Origin: Candidatus Zixiibacteriota bacterium
Lineage (GTDB): Bacteria; Zixibacteria; MSB-5A5; GN15; FEB-12
DNA: 64,000 bases
Reading direction: 5' to 3'
Assembly: GCA_024276275.1 (NCBI GenBank)
Contig: JAJRXM010000066.1
Span: forward strand, 1-64,000
Part shown: positions 8,480 to 18,178 of the stretch, one piece after another
Layout of the letters: every line of letters starts with the position of its first letter
Numbering within the stretch: position 1 is the stretch's first letter
Made by a program: the position numbers and the translations under genes
The notes under the pieces: model-generated
Database searches by the model: none
What the model saw: only the letters and a program-made list of their open reading frames with translations
Told to the model about the DNA's origin: nothing

Positions 8480-10429
8480 ATGCCGATACCGAGTAGAATA
8501 GTAACACCAAAGGGTCGGTCACATCTTACTCAAACAGCAATAGAAACTACTCCACCTATTTTGGAAGCATTAGAAAAATACTTTGACAGGTCATATCCCT
8601 TTGAAAAGTTAGACTTGATCGCAGTACCTGAGTTTTGGCCGGGTGCGATGGAAAACCCGGGGGCAATTACTTTTGCCGAGGGAATTTTATTAGTTGATAA
8701 TGAACATGTTACATCGGCACAAAAACTCAGACTGGCGATTGTAACAGCTCATGAATTATCCCACATGTGGTTTGGAGATTTAGTGACTATGGAGTGGTGG
8801 GATGACTTATGGTTAAACGAATCTTTTGCTCATTGGATGGGAAACAAAATAACAGATCAAGTTTTTCCTGAATTTGAACTCAGTGTAAGCAAAGCAAGTT
8901 CTTCCAATGGAGCGATGGTCGGCGATGCTCAACAAGCTGCTGCTGCTATAAAGCGACCGATAAAATCTATGTCTGACCTTTTAAGTAATATCGGTGCCGT
9001 TTATAACAAAGGGGACGCGGTCTTAAGTATGTTTGAAAAGAAAATAGGGGAAGAAAAATTTAGAGAAGGTATCTTAGATTATATAAATGATAACGCATGG
9101 GGCAATGCAACTGCCGATGATTTATGGCTGGCACTACAGAAAGTATCTGACTTTAATTTACCTAAAGCGATGACTACATTTATTGAAAAACCCGGGGTTC
9201 CCTTAATAACAATTAAACAGCAAAAAGATAACAGTTTTATTATAAGTCAAAAACGGTTTGCTAATTATAACAATTCTTTTGACAGTTCTTTGCTATGGGA
9301 GATACCTCTTACAATTAAGTATGCATCGGGGTCATCAGTTAAAACTAAAACGATTTTGTTGTCTGAAAAATCAAAAACAGTAACTCTTTCTGCTGACGGT
9401 GCAATATCTTGGATAATGCCGAATGTAAATGCTGATGGATATTACAGATGGGTTACCTCGCCTAAGATGTTAGTTAAACTTGCCTCTGATGCCGAAAAAA
9501 TAATGACACCTATTGAAAGAAAAAGTTTTTTACTAAATTCTGCGGCATTGTTAGATGCCGGTTTATTAGGCGGTGGAGATTTTCTTGAGATTATTTCACA
9601 TTTTAATAAAGAACCGAATTTAACAGTAGTCTCAACTGTAATGCAGACACTTTCTAAAGTAGAAAGCTCTTTTTTAACAGATGAATTTCGTGATGAATTT
9701 GCGGTATATGTCAATAATACTTTGCAGTATTCAATGCAGAAAATAGGGTTTGACCCTAAAGCGGATGAATCCGAAAGAACTGAAATGCTTCGTCCTCGAT
9801 TAATAAATTGGCTTGCCGACCATGGGAAAAATAAAGAGGCTCTTTCTTTTGCCGAAGAACAATTTACGAAATTTATGGAATCGCCCGATTCTGTCGAACC
9901 GTCAATAATTGCCGTTTCGGTTTCACTGGCATGTATTCGTGGAGATATAAACTTGTTTAACGAGTGTAAAAAACGCTTTGAAAATGCAAGCGTTCCTGCA
10001 CTTCGACAAAGGTTTTTAGCAGCTTTAGGCTCTTTTGAAAATAAGGATATTCAAGATACCGCATTGCAATATGCTTTGGAAGGTCCTTTACGCCCTCAGG
10101 AGTTTTTTGGAATACCGGGGGGGATTGCCTCGGTTTCATCCGAGCGGGCAGACTATGTTTTTGATTGGCTTTCCCGGAATTTTGAAAAAATAACTAATAT
10201 TATTCCACCCCAATATCATGCATATTTACCTTATTTTGCGGGAGGATGTTCAGCAGAAAGAATTGCTGCTGCCAAACTCTTTTTTGGTAAAGAGGAAAAT
10301 CAGTCACCGGGAACATTGACTCAGTTGACCAAAGTAACCGAACAAGTACAAGATTGTATTACTCTCAGAGATAGAGAAAAAGATAACGTAGAGCAATATC
10401 TCAAAGAATTTGTTTTAGTTCAAAAATAA
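8480..10429 (+). CDS. pepN: M1 family aminopeptidase, catalytic and C-terminal part
   Basis: In frame with 7805-8467; together 874 codons, the normal size of an M1 enzyme. It contains the substrate-binding PGAMENPGAITF motif and the zinc site HELSHMWFGD with the third ligand Glu in WLNESFAHW (H316, H320, E339 in whole-protein numbering). These enzymes release N-terminal amino acids from peptides. The signal peptide on the first half makes this an exported enzyme of the periplasm or surface. The C-terminal half is the helical ERAP1_C-like region. The first ATG here (8480) lacks a ribosome site, so separate translation is doubtful. Confidence 0.88.
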   Translation: MPIPSRIVTPKGRSHLTQTAIETTPPILEALEKYFDRSYPFEKLDLIAVPEFWPGAMENPGAITFAEGILLVDNEHVTSAQKLRLAIVTAHELSHMWFGDLVTMEWWDDLWLNESFAHWMGNKITDQVFPEFELSVSKASSSNGAMVGDAQQAAAAIKRPIKSMSDLLSNIGAVYNKGDAVLSMFEKKIGEEKFREGILDYINDNAWGNATADDLWLALQKVSDFNLPKAMTTFIEKPGVPLITIKQQKDNSFIISQKRFANYNNSFDSSLLWEIPLTIKYASGSSVKTKTILLSEKSKTVTLSADGAISWIMPNVNADGYYRWVTSPKMLVKLASDAEKIMTPIERKSFLLNSAALLDAGLLGGGDFLEIISHFNKEPNLTVVSTVMQTLSKVESSFLTDEFRDEFAVYVNNTLQYSMQKIGFDPKADESERTEMLRPRLINWLADHGKNKEALSFAEEQFTKFMESPDSVEPSIIAVSVSLACIRGDINLFNECKKRFENASVPALRQRFLAALGSFENKDIQDTALQYALEGPLRPQEFFGIPGGIASVSSERADYVFDWLSRNFEKITNIIPPQYHAYLPYFAGGCSAERIAAAKLFFGKEENQSPGTLTQLTKVTEQVQDCITLRDREKDNVEQYLKEFVLVQK

Positions 10430-10452
10430 CAGATATAATTATTTTAATTATA

Positions 10453-10489
10453 CAGCCGATATATGATAGATATATCGGCTGTTTTATTT
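10453..10489 (+). terminator. Intrinsic terminator after pepN
   Basis: Perfect 12-bp stem CAGCCGATATAT / ATATATCGGCTG with a 5-base loop, followed by TTTTATTT. Confidence 0.87.
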
Positions 10490-10652
10490 GCAGTCATTTA
10501 AGGCTTAACTTATGGGTTGTAATAAGTTAGAGGGTAGTGTTTTATTGTCTGTTGACAATTTTGAATTTTCGTTTATCTTTTAAAAAACTAGTAATACTAT
10601 TCAAAATATACTACGAAAAGTTACTCTTCATAACAGACCTCTAGGAGGCTTC

Positions 10653-13600
10653 ATGCATCGGATTATCTATATTGTTTTATTACTTTTATTTTCAACATCT
10701 CTCTCATTTGCTGCTTTAAATAATAAACAAATATCCCCAATTGAAAAAGATATTACAATGTATCATTCCAATTCAAAAGGAATACCTACATTTGTATCAG
10801 GTAACTTACGTGACAAAGTTGTCAAAGGGGCAGAACTACAGGCGGTTCATGATTATTTTGAAATTAATAAAGACAGATATCAAATACAATCTCCAGTTGA
10901 TGAACTACAACTGTTAAAGACAGAAATTGATGAACTCGGTATGACCCATCTCAGGTTTAAGCAGAGGTATAAAGGTCTTGAGGTTGTCGGTGGTGATATA
11001 AATGCACATTTTAGAAACGACGGAATGTTTACCTCGGTCAATGGTACTTTTAATCCGATTAAAAATATGAACATAACCGCACAGGTTCTCGCATCAGATG
11101 CTCTCACTCGCGCAACCGATGATTTATTAATTGATTTTGGTGTCGGCACTCCGACAAAACCACAGCTTGTAATTTTCCCTTGGCAGAAAGAAACATACCT
11201 TTGCTGGAGATTCTTTATTATTTCAGACTCTCCAATGGGAAGGTGGGAGTATTTTATAGATGCCACTACCGGAGATATTATTTTTAAAGCAAATAGAATA
11301 ATGAATGCCGAGGCTGTCGGAAGCGGTACCGGGGTTATGGGGAACTCATATAACCATATTGATACATGGGATAACGGAACAGATTTTGAAATGATAGATT
11401 ACACCCGTCGTGCTTCTAATAATATACATGGGCATAACGGACAGATGGCATCGGGTGCATTTATTCGCACCTACTTGGCAACCTCAGCACTACCTGGTTC
11501 AGTTGCGACAGATGCTGATAATGTTTGGGGTGGTACTACCTATGCTCCGGCAGTAGACGGTCATATGTATTCAGTCTTATTTTATGACTGGATGCTACGA
11601 GAATTTGGGCGTAATAGTTATAACAATAGTGGTTCTTCAATGAACATTTCAGTAAACTATTCTGCCGAGGGTGATAACAACGCTTATTGGAACGGTTCGC
11701 AAATTGTGATTTGGTCGTGGTCTACAGGATGGCGTTCGCTTGCCGGATGTCCCGATGTTGTCGCTCATGAATGGGGACACGCCGTTACAGAAACTACTTC
11801 GGGATTAGTGTACCAATTAGAATCCGGTGCATTAAACGAGTCATTCTCTGATATGATTGGTGCTGCATTTGAATTTGCTCATGACACTCTTGATACTCCT
11901 GACTGGTTGATGGGTGAAAATGGTACAACCTCCGGTTCGGGGTTTCGTGATATGCTTAACCCGCATAGTAAAAGCGATCCTGATTTTTACGGAACTTCTG
12001 ATCCATACTGGATAGATGTTGTCGGATGTACTCCTCAACAATCAAATGATTGGTGTGGAGTTCACACAAACAGCTCGGTTGGAAACAGATGGTTTTCTTT
12101 ATTATCAGACGGGGGATTGCATTATGGTGTAACAGTAACCGGCCTCGGTGTTGATACAGCTATGATGATAGCCTTTCGGGCAAACACAGTTTATTGGACA
12201 GCAAATATAGACTATCAAAATGCTGCTATCGGTACAATTTCAGCAGCACAAGATTTAGACCCGAGTGGAAATTGGGAATTCCAAGTTGCTCAAGCATGGA
12301 ATGCAGTCGGTGTTTCTACGCCGGCACCCTCTCTAGCATTTTCTTATCCTAACGGAAAACCTACAACTACAACTCCGCTTGTTGATACAACCTTTGATGT
12401 TGTCGTTTCAGGTTCATTGGGAGGAGTACCAATTTCAAACACAGGACAAATTTATATTTCCATCAACGGAGGAGCGTATCAAAGTTTTTCAATGCCGGAA
12501 ACTTCTCCAAACAATTATTTAGCTACATTACCCGGAAGTCCATGCGGGGATATTATCGATTATTATTTCTCTGCCGATATGGTTAGTCCGGCTGTCACAG
12601 TCTATGACGGTTCTTCATCAACTCCGTTTACGGCAGTACCTTCTACGGGTTCTCTTACAGTTTTCACCGATGATTTTGAAACTGATTTAGGTTGGACCAT
12701 ATCAGGAGGTAATTGGGCAAGAGGTGTTCCGAGCGGTGGGGGTGGAGCATACGGAAACCCTGACCCGACATCGGGAACAGTCGGCTCAAGTGTCATGGGT
12801 TATAACCTAAACGGCGACTATGCCGATAACATCCCTGAATATCATGTTACATCACCTGCTATAGATTGTTCGACAATATCAACAGCACGATTACAATTCG
12901 ACCGTTGGCTTGGAGTAGAAGAACCGGCATATGACCATGCATATATTAGAGTGAGTACAAATAATACAAGTTGGACTACTGTATGGGAAAACAGTATTGA
13001 AGTAGCAGACAATGCCTGGACAAATATGGATATAGATATTTCAAGTATTGCTGCACTGCAGTCAACAGTTTATATCCGATTTACGATGGGTACTTCTGAC
13101 GGTGGATGGACTTTTTGTGGCTGGAACATCGATGATTTACGTATTACCGGTGCCGAATGTACTGCCGCTCCGACTGTTACTATCACAACTACATCGTTAC
13201 CTAACCAGACAGCGAACCTTGCTTTTTCACAGCAGTTGACAGCAACTAATAATACAGGTGTACTAAACTGGACAGATAAAAATAGTGACTTATCACCGAC
13301 CGGACTGACTCTTTCAACTTCCGGTTTGTTGAGTGGAACCGTAACAAGTGCCCAGCTGATTTCATTTACCGCTATGGTAACTGATGACCTAAGTTCTGAT
13401 GAAAAATTATTATCATTTACTATCAACCCGGTTATTACTACCTCAAATACAAGTGTACCGAACTGGACCGAGTCAGTATTGCTTTCGCATCAATTTACTG
13501 CATCGGGAGGTACCGGGACATTGGTTTTCGCAGATAAAAATAATGATTTGACCGGTTCAGGTTTATCAGTTTCATCGACCGGTTTATTAAGCGGAATTCC

Positions 13601-15728
13601 TACAGCAGGAAACTACAGCTTTACTTTGTTAGTTACTGATTCATTAGGGGCTACAAATGAAACTATAATTCCAATTACAATAAATTCGGCGATTGCTATC
13701 TCTAATACAAATGTATCTATTTGGACAGAAGGCTTAGCTCTTTCGCATCAGTTTACGGCAACAGGCGGAACAGGACAGCTCATTTTTTCAGATAAAAATA
13801 ATGATTTAATCGGTTCGGGTTTAACGGTTTCATCATCCGGTCTGTTAAGCGGAACTCCTACAGCAGGAAACTTTAGCTTCACACTATTAGTTACTGATTC
13901 TGTTGGAGCAACTACCGAAACAATTGTTCCGTTTACAATAAATGCAGTGATTGTTATATCAAATACTACAGTTCCAAACTGGACAGAGGGAATCGCTCTT
14001 TCGCATCAGTTCTCAGCCTCAGGAGGAACAGGAGCATTACTCTATTCGGATAAAAATAGTGATTTAAGCGGCTCAGGTTTAATTGTTTCATCATCAGGTT
14101 TGTTAAGTGGAACTCCTGCAGCAGGTAATTACAGTTTTACATTGTTGGTTACTGATTCTTTGGGAGCAACGACAGAAACAATTGTTCCAATTACAATAAA
14201 CCAACCTATTGTTATTGTTAATACAACTGTACCTGATTGGACCGAAGCAATATCTCTTTCACATCAGTTTAGTGCAACAGGTGGAACCGGTATTTTAGTT
14301 TTCACAGATAAAAATAATGATTTGATAAGTTCGGGTTTAACAGTTTCAGCGAGTGGACTTTTAACCGGAATTCCGATTGTTGGAAACTACAGTTTTACAT
14401 TGTTAGTTACAGATTCTTTGGGAGCTAATTCTGAAACTTTAGTTTCAGTTACTATTAACGCATCTGTCGTTATTTCGACACTTACTTTACCTGATGCTAA
14501 CGTAGGAGTTGCCTATTCTCAACAGATTAATGCCTCTGGAGGTACAGGCAGTTTAGCATTTACAGATAAAAACAATGACTTAATTTCAACAGGTTTTACA
14601 TTATCTTCTACCGGACTTTTGTCAGGAACATCTGCTATTACCCAGACAATTTCATTTACTGTTGTTGCTACCGATTCTGTAGGAGCGTTTTCTGAACAGT
14701 TCTTATCAGTTACCGTAACTCAAGAGATTATTATCACTCCTCCGTCTTTCCCAGGTTGGACGGCCGGAGTTTCGTTCTCAGAACAGATAATTGCCACAGG
14801 TGGAACCGGGACGTTAGTCTTTACAGATAAAAATAATGATTTAGTACCTTCAAATTTAACACTTTCGACAACAGGATTGTTGTCCGGTGTTCCTCTCGGT
14901 GGAACGTTTAATTTTATTTGCCTGGTGACAGATTCATTAGGTGGAACAAAAGAACAAGCAATGTCGGTTTCTATTAATGACTCATTAAAAGTTGTTACTT
15001 CAACTCTTTCGGACTGGACTGTTGGAATAGCATATTCTAAACAATTGATTCGTTCGGGCGGGACAGGGTTTGTCTCTTTTGCTGATAAAAATAATGACTT
15101 GAGCGGTTCGGGACTTACTATTTCATCAACGGGAACATTAAGTGGTACGGTTCTATTAGTCGGTTCATATACTTTTATTGTAGAAATATCCGATGCTGTC
15201 GGAGCTGTAGCTGAAAAACAACTTACTATTAATATCAATGACTCGGTAACAATTACAACAACTGCATTGCCGGATGGAGACTCAAACACAGGATATATTC
15301 AGCAGTTACAATCAGCGGGTGGTACCGGGGTTGTTACTTGGGTTGATAAAAACAACGACTTTGCTTCAACAGGACTAGTCTTACAATCTGACGGTTTGAT
15401 CACAGGAATTCCTGTTGTTATCGGAAACATAACTTTCACAGCAGTTGCTACCGACGATGTTGGTTCGACAGATGAACAACCTTATACATTTGAAATATTT
15501 ATGGGTTATGTCTGTGGAGATATTGATAATAGCGGAGGAATTGATATCTCCGATTTAGTCTTCATAATAAATTATATGTTTTCCGGTGGACCTGCTCCGC
15601 CTGTCTTAGCATCAATGGATGTTGACGGGTCCGGTACAATAGATATTTCCGATGTTGTCTATTTGGTAGCGTATATGTTTGGCGTTCCTCAAGGACCCGA
15701 CCCGATATGCGGTGTTCCAATTCAATAG
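10653..15728 (+). CDS. Secreted thermolysin-family (M4) metalloprotease with nine Ig-like repeats and a dockerin
   Basis: 1691 residues. Signal peptide about 1-20. FTP/PepSY-like propeptide about 40-210. M4 catalytic domain with HEWGH (H372, E373, H376) and the third zinc ligand Glu396 in GALNESFSD, then the M4 C-terminal helical domain to about 555. A jelly-roll-like module (about 670-835, FDRWLGVEEPAYDHAYIRVS) follows. Residues about 840-1616 are nine tandem Ig-like (He_PIG) repeats of about 86 residues with SGGTG, DKNNDL, GLLSG and VTDSLGA landmarks. The tail is a dockerin with two calcium loops (DIDNSGGIDISDL and DVDGSGTIDISDV). SD AGGAGG precedes the ATG. Likely an extracellular protease; partner cohesin not seen here. 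Confidence 0.9.
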   Translation: MHRIIYIVLLLLFSTSLSFAALNNKQISPIEKDITMYHSNSKGIPTFVSGNLRDKVVKGAELQAVHDYFEINKDRYQIQSPVDELQLLKTEIDELGMTHLRFKQRYKGLEVVGGDINAHFRNDGMFTSVNGTFNPIKNMNITAQVLASDALTRATDDLLIDFGVGTPTKPQLVIFPWQKETYLCWRFFIISDSPMGRWEYFIDATTGDIIFKANRIMNAEAVGSGTGVMGNSYNHIDTWDNGTDFEMIDYTRRASNNIHGHNGQMASGAFIRTYLATSALPGSVATDADNVWGGTTYAPAVDGHMYSVLFYDWMLREFGRNSYNNSGSSMNISVNYSAEGDNNAYWNGSQIVIWSWSTGWRSLAGCPDVVAHEWGHAVTETTSGLVYQLESGALNESFSDMIGAAFEFAHDTLDTPDWLMGENGTTSGSGFRDMLNPHSKSDPDFYGTSDPYWIDVVGCTPQQSNDWCGVHTNSSVGNRWFSLLSDGGLHYGVTVTGLGVDTAMMIAFRANTVYWTANIDYQNAAIGTISAAQDLDPSGNWEFQVAQAWNAVGVSTPAPSLAFSYPNGKPTTTTPLVDTTFDVVVSGSLGGVPISNTGQIYISINGGAYQSFSMPETSPNNYLATLPGSPCGDIIDYYFSADMVSPAVTVYDGSSSTPFTAVPSTGSLTVFTDDFETDLGWTISGGNWARGVPSGGGGAYGNPDPTSGTVGSSVMGYNLNGDYADNIPEYHVTSPAIDCSTISTARLQFDRWLGVEEPAYDHAYIRVSTNNTSWTTVWENSIEVADNAWTNMDIDISSIAALQSTVYIRFTMGTSDGGWTFCGWNIDDLRITGAECTAAPTVTITTTSLPNQTANLAFSQQLTATNNTGVLNWTDKNSDLSPTGLTLSTSGLLSGTVTSAQLISFTAMVTDDLSSDEKLLSFTINPVITTSNTSVPNWTESVLLSHQFTASGGTGTLVFADKNNDLTGSGLSVSSTGLLSGIPTAGNYSFTLLVTDSLGATNETIIPITINSAIAISNTNVSIWTEGLALSHQFTATGGTGQLIFSDKNNDLIGSGLTVSSSGLLSGTPTAGNFSFTLLVTDSVGATTETIVPFTINAVIVISNTTVPNWTEGIALSHQFSASGGTGALLYSDKNSDLSGSGLIVSSSGLLSGTPAAGNYSFTLLVTDSLGATTETIVPITINQPIVIVNTTVPDWTEAISLSHQFSATGGTGILVFTDKNNDLISSGLTVSASGLLTGIPIVGNYSFTLLVTDSLGANSETLVSVTINASVVISTLTLPDANVGVAYSQQINASGGTGSLAFTDKNNDLISTGFTLSSTGLLSGTSAITQTISFTVVATDSVGAFSEQFLSVTVTQEIIITPPSFPGWTAGVSFSEQIIATGGTGTLVFTDKNNDLVPSNLTLSTTGLLSGVPLGGTFNFICLVTDSLGGTKEQAMSVSINDSLKVVTSTLSDWTVGIAYSKQLIRSGGTGFVSFADKNNDLSGSGLTISSTGTLSGTVLLVGSYTFIVEISDAVGAVAEKQLTININDSVTITTTALPDGDSNTGYIQQLQSAGGTGVVTWVDKNNDFASTGLVLQSDGLITGIPVVIGNITFTAVATDDVGSTDEQPYTFEIFMGYVCGDIDNSGGIDISDLVFIINYMFSGGPAPPVLASMDVDGSGTIDISDVVYLVAYMFGVPQGPDPICGVPIQ
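13172..15500 (+). repeat. Nine tandem Ig-like repeats inside the M4 protease gene
   Basis: About 259 bp per unit. Copies 2-5 are the most alike in protein and DNA (NWTEG...LSHQF, YSFTLLVTDS), copies 1 and 6-9 are more diverged, which suggests recent expansion in the middle of the array. Such arrays are prone to collapse in short-read assembly. Confidence 0.85.
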
Positions 15729-15750
15729 TATAGATTTTTAGCTTTAGATA

Positions 15751-15782
15751 AAAAAAAGACCGTTTACTAACGGTCTTTTTTT
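15751..15782. terminator. Bidirectional terminator between convergent genes
   Basis: GACCGTT / AACGGTC stem with loop TACT, extended by A7 on the left and T7 on the right, so it can stop transcription from both the protease and the DinB gene. Confidence 0.87.
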
Positions 15783-15787
15783 ATAAT

Positions 15788-16282
15788 TTACAGAACCGGC
15801 GGTTCCATTTTATATTCTACCCAACCCTCTTTTGCGGGGCCGTATATAGACGGCACGACTACTTCGGCTTGACGCATCAATACTGAAATCTGTCCACGAT
15901 GATGAGCCTCATGTTTGATTAGTATCAAAAGCGTTCTTCCCTTTTGCCATTTCTCTCCATACAGATCATCTATTTCAAGTAGTTTTTCATCTGCCCAATC
16001 AGCAACCTGTTCCGATAAAGATTTTGAAAGTTCGGCATATTTTGCTGCGATCTCTTTGGCAGAACTCGGTGCAGGTGCTTTTACTAATTCAAAAGAAAGA
16101 CCGATATGAGGCAGCATTTCGGTAATCGATTCACATATATGCCAGGCTATTCGACCGATTGTCCGATGGTCATCGTTAATTGATTGTGAAAGTGATTCAT
16201 CAGTTAATGCGTCAAAAACATTCAGGGTAAACTTTGATTCAGCCTCCCAGTCTTTTTTGAAATCTTCCATAGTTCTAAACAT
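15788..16282 (-). CDS. DinB-family metal-dependent protein
   Basis: 164 residues, a predicted four-helix bundle. The three metal-binding histidines of the DinB/YfiT family are visible: one in RIAWHICES and two in the HEAHHRGQISVL motif near the C-terminus. Members range from thiol S-transferases (bacillithiol, mycothiol) to uncharacterised stress proteins, and the substrate cannot be told from sequence. The gene is 9 bp downstream of the aldo/keto reductase gene and probably cotranscribed with it. Confidence 0.85.
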   Translation of the reverse strand: MFRTMEDFKKDWEAESKFTLNVFDALTDESLSQSINDDHRTIGRIAWHICESITEMLPHIGLSFELVKAPAPSSAKEIAAKYAELSKSLSEQVADWADEKLLEIDDLYGEKWQKGRTLLILIKHEAHHRGQISVLMRQAEVVVPSIYGPAKEGWVEYKMEPPVL

Positions 16283-16291
16283 GTTTTTTTC

Positions 16292-17248
16292 CTACATTAC
16301 AGGGATTTGAGGTTTATTATCTAAAATCTTTTCTATCTCATTGAGTGTTTCTTTGTCTAAACGTATGTCCGATGCTTTCACGTTGTCTTCAATCTGAGCA
16401 GTTTTTGTTGCCCCTATTATTGCACAACTGATTTCTTTTCTTCTTAATATCCATGCAAGAGCCATTTGCGAGAGAGTTATCTTATGCGATTTTGCCAGTT
16501 CAGATAATTTTTTACATTTAGCAATATTTTCTTCGGTAAGGTCACCCTTTAACCAGTTTGATGTACCACCCCGGCTATCTTCAGGTACAGAATCGTTATA
16601 TTTACCTGTGAGAAAACCCTGTGCGAGCGGTGACCAAACAGTCAAGCCGATGCCATGATGTTTACATGATGCCATGACATCTATTTCGATATGTCTGTCC
16701 AGCATATTATAACGAGGTTGTTCTACAATAGGGGAGTAGCAATTGAATTGTTGTGCAGCTCCTGCTATCCGCTCAATTTTATCAGCTCGCCATACCGAGG
16801 TTCCCCAATAGAGAATTTTTCCCTGATGAACCAAATCATCCATAGCACGAACTATTTCTTCAGTACCTACTTCAGGGTCATAGCGATGACAAAAATATAA
16901 ATCTAAATAATCAGTATTAAGACGCTTTAAGGTTTTTTCAACCGATTCCATAATATGTTTACGTGAAAGTCCACGGTTGTTGATATTATCAGTCATTGGC
17001 CAAAAGACTTTGCTTGAAAGGACTAAATCCGGACGGTCGAAATCTTTTATAATTGTGCCGATTATTTCTTCTGCTTTACCTTTGGCATATATATCCGCTA
17101 AATCAATATAGTTGATTCCGCATTCTATTGCCTTGTGGATAATTGGTGTTGTCTGTTTTAAATCGACCGTACCGCCATAAGTCAGCCATCCTCCGATAGC
17201 GATTTCTGAAACTTTGATACCTGATTTTCCAATATTGCGATAATTCAT
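16292..17248 (-). CDS. Aldo/keto reductase
   Basis: 318 residues, a single TIM barrel. The catalytic tetrad is recognisable: Asp and Tyr in YIDLADIYAKG, Lys in LVLSSKVFW and His in YFCHRYDPE. The C-terminal part has the NADPH-binding CAIIGATKTAQIEDN segment. The sequence is closest in style to the YghZ/Kv-beta-like branch (NNRGLSRKHI). It would reduce an aldehyde or ketone with NADPH; the substrate is unknown. It diverges from the menaquinone operon across about 200 bp. Confidence 0.88.
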   Translation of the reverse strand: MNYRNIGKSGIKVSEIAIGGWLTYGGTVDLKQTTPIIHKAIECGINYIDLADIYAKGKAEEIIGTIIKDFDRPDLVLSSKVFWPMTDNINNRGLSRKHIMESVEKTLKRLNTDYLDLYFCHRYDPEVGTEEIVRAMDDLVHQGKILYWGTSVWRADKIERIAGAAQQFNCYSPIVEQPRYNMLDRHIEIDVMASCKHHGIGLTVWSPLAQGFLTGKYNDSVPEDSRGGTSNWLKGDLTEENIAKCKKLSELAKSHKITLSQMALAWILRRKEISCAIIGATKTAQIEDNVKASDIRLDKETLNEIEKILDNKPQIPVM

Positions 17249-17385
17249 AATATTCCTTTTCTGAAAGATTTACTGTTTTCAGTAAATTACAGAATCTTTC
17301 AGACAATATCAACCGTAGATTGTGAGTTTCAAATCACATTTTACAATATTATCTCAGTTGTAAACTCTTGGATATCAGTCGATTC

Positions 17386-17414
17386 TTGAAATTTATTATT
17401 TCTGAGCATATACT
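17386..17414 (+). promoter_or_regulatory. Candidate promoter of the menaquinone operon
   Basis: TTGAAA (17386-17391), a 17-bp spacer and TATACT (17409-17414) lie 35 bp before the menG start. They match the general bacterial -35/-10 pattern; whether this lineage uses that consensus is not known. Confidence 0.4.
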
Positions 17415-17449
17415 TGAAATAATGTTAAGATGCATTATATTCAAAAACT

Positions 17450-18178
17450 ATGAAAGAGCTGTCAACAGAACTGTCAAAAGAGCCAAAAAGAGAAAATGTC
17501 TATAAGATGTTTGACCGGATTGCGAGTAGATATGACTTGCTCAACAGATTGCTCTCATTCAGGCAGGATGTTATTTGGCGGAACAAAGTAGTTGCCTTGC
17601 TCCCCGAAAAAGAAAATCTTTCTGTTTTAGATTTAGCGACAGGAACCGGTGATTTACTTTTGTCTATGGCTGAAAAATCAACATATTTTACGACAGGGGT
17701 CGGACTTGATATGTCCGGTGAGATGTTGAAATTTGCTATAATGAAATCTCAAGAGAAGAATACCAAAAACCTTTCTTTTGTACGTTCCGATGCGGTTTCT
17801 ATTCCATTTGCCGATAATTCGTTTGATACTGTTTCTATCGCTTTTGGGATTCGCAATGTTGTTGATGTTCAGAAATCTTTGCAGGAAATGTACCGAATTT
17901 TAACAAAAGAGGGTAAAGCTTTGATCTTAGAGTTTTCACTACCAAAAAATAAAGTAGTCAAAGCAGGTTATTTATTTTACTTTAGGCATATTCTGCCGAT
18001 TATCGGCGGGATGATATCGGGTGACAGCTATGCATATAAATATTTAAATCAAACTGTTGAATCCTTTCCGTATGGAAAAGAATTTTGTACTTTAATGGAG
18101 AAAGCTGGCTTTTCATCTGTATCAGAACATAGATTGACATTTGGAATTGCAACAATCTATGAAGGAGTAAAAAAATAA
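17450..18178 (+). CDS. menG: Demethylmenaquinone methyltransferase
   Basis: 242 residues, class I SAM methyltransferase of the UbiE/MenG family. The family signature YDLLNRLLSFRQDVIWR (29-45) and SAM-binding motif VLDLATGTGD (59-68) are intact, as are the motif around GFGIRNV-like IAFGIRNVVD and the EFSLP strand. It methylates demethylmenaquinone in the last step of menaquinone synthesis. It is the first gene of the men operon and is followed directly by menF with no gap (TAAATG). Because no ubiquinone genes are near and the operon is all men, the menaquinone role is preferred over UbiE. Confidence 0.93.
   Translation: MKELSTELSKEPKRENVYKMFDRIASRYDLLNRLLSFRQDVIWRNKVVALLPEKENLSVLDLATGTGDLLLSMAEKSTYFTTGVGLDMSGEMLKFAIMKSQEKNTKNLSFVRSDAVSIPFADNSFDTVSIAFGIRNVVDVQKSLQEMYRILTKEGKALILEFSLPKNKVVKAGYLFYFRHILPIIGGMISGDSYAYKYLNQTVESFPYGKEFCTLMEKAGFSSVSEHRLTFGIATIYEGVKK

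Noticed and set aside
14720-15289. 189-codon minus-strand frame within the M4 protease repeats
   Set aside because: Antisense shadow of the Ig-like repeats; composition follows the real gene on the other strand.
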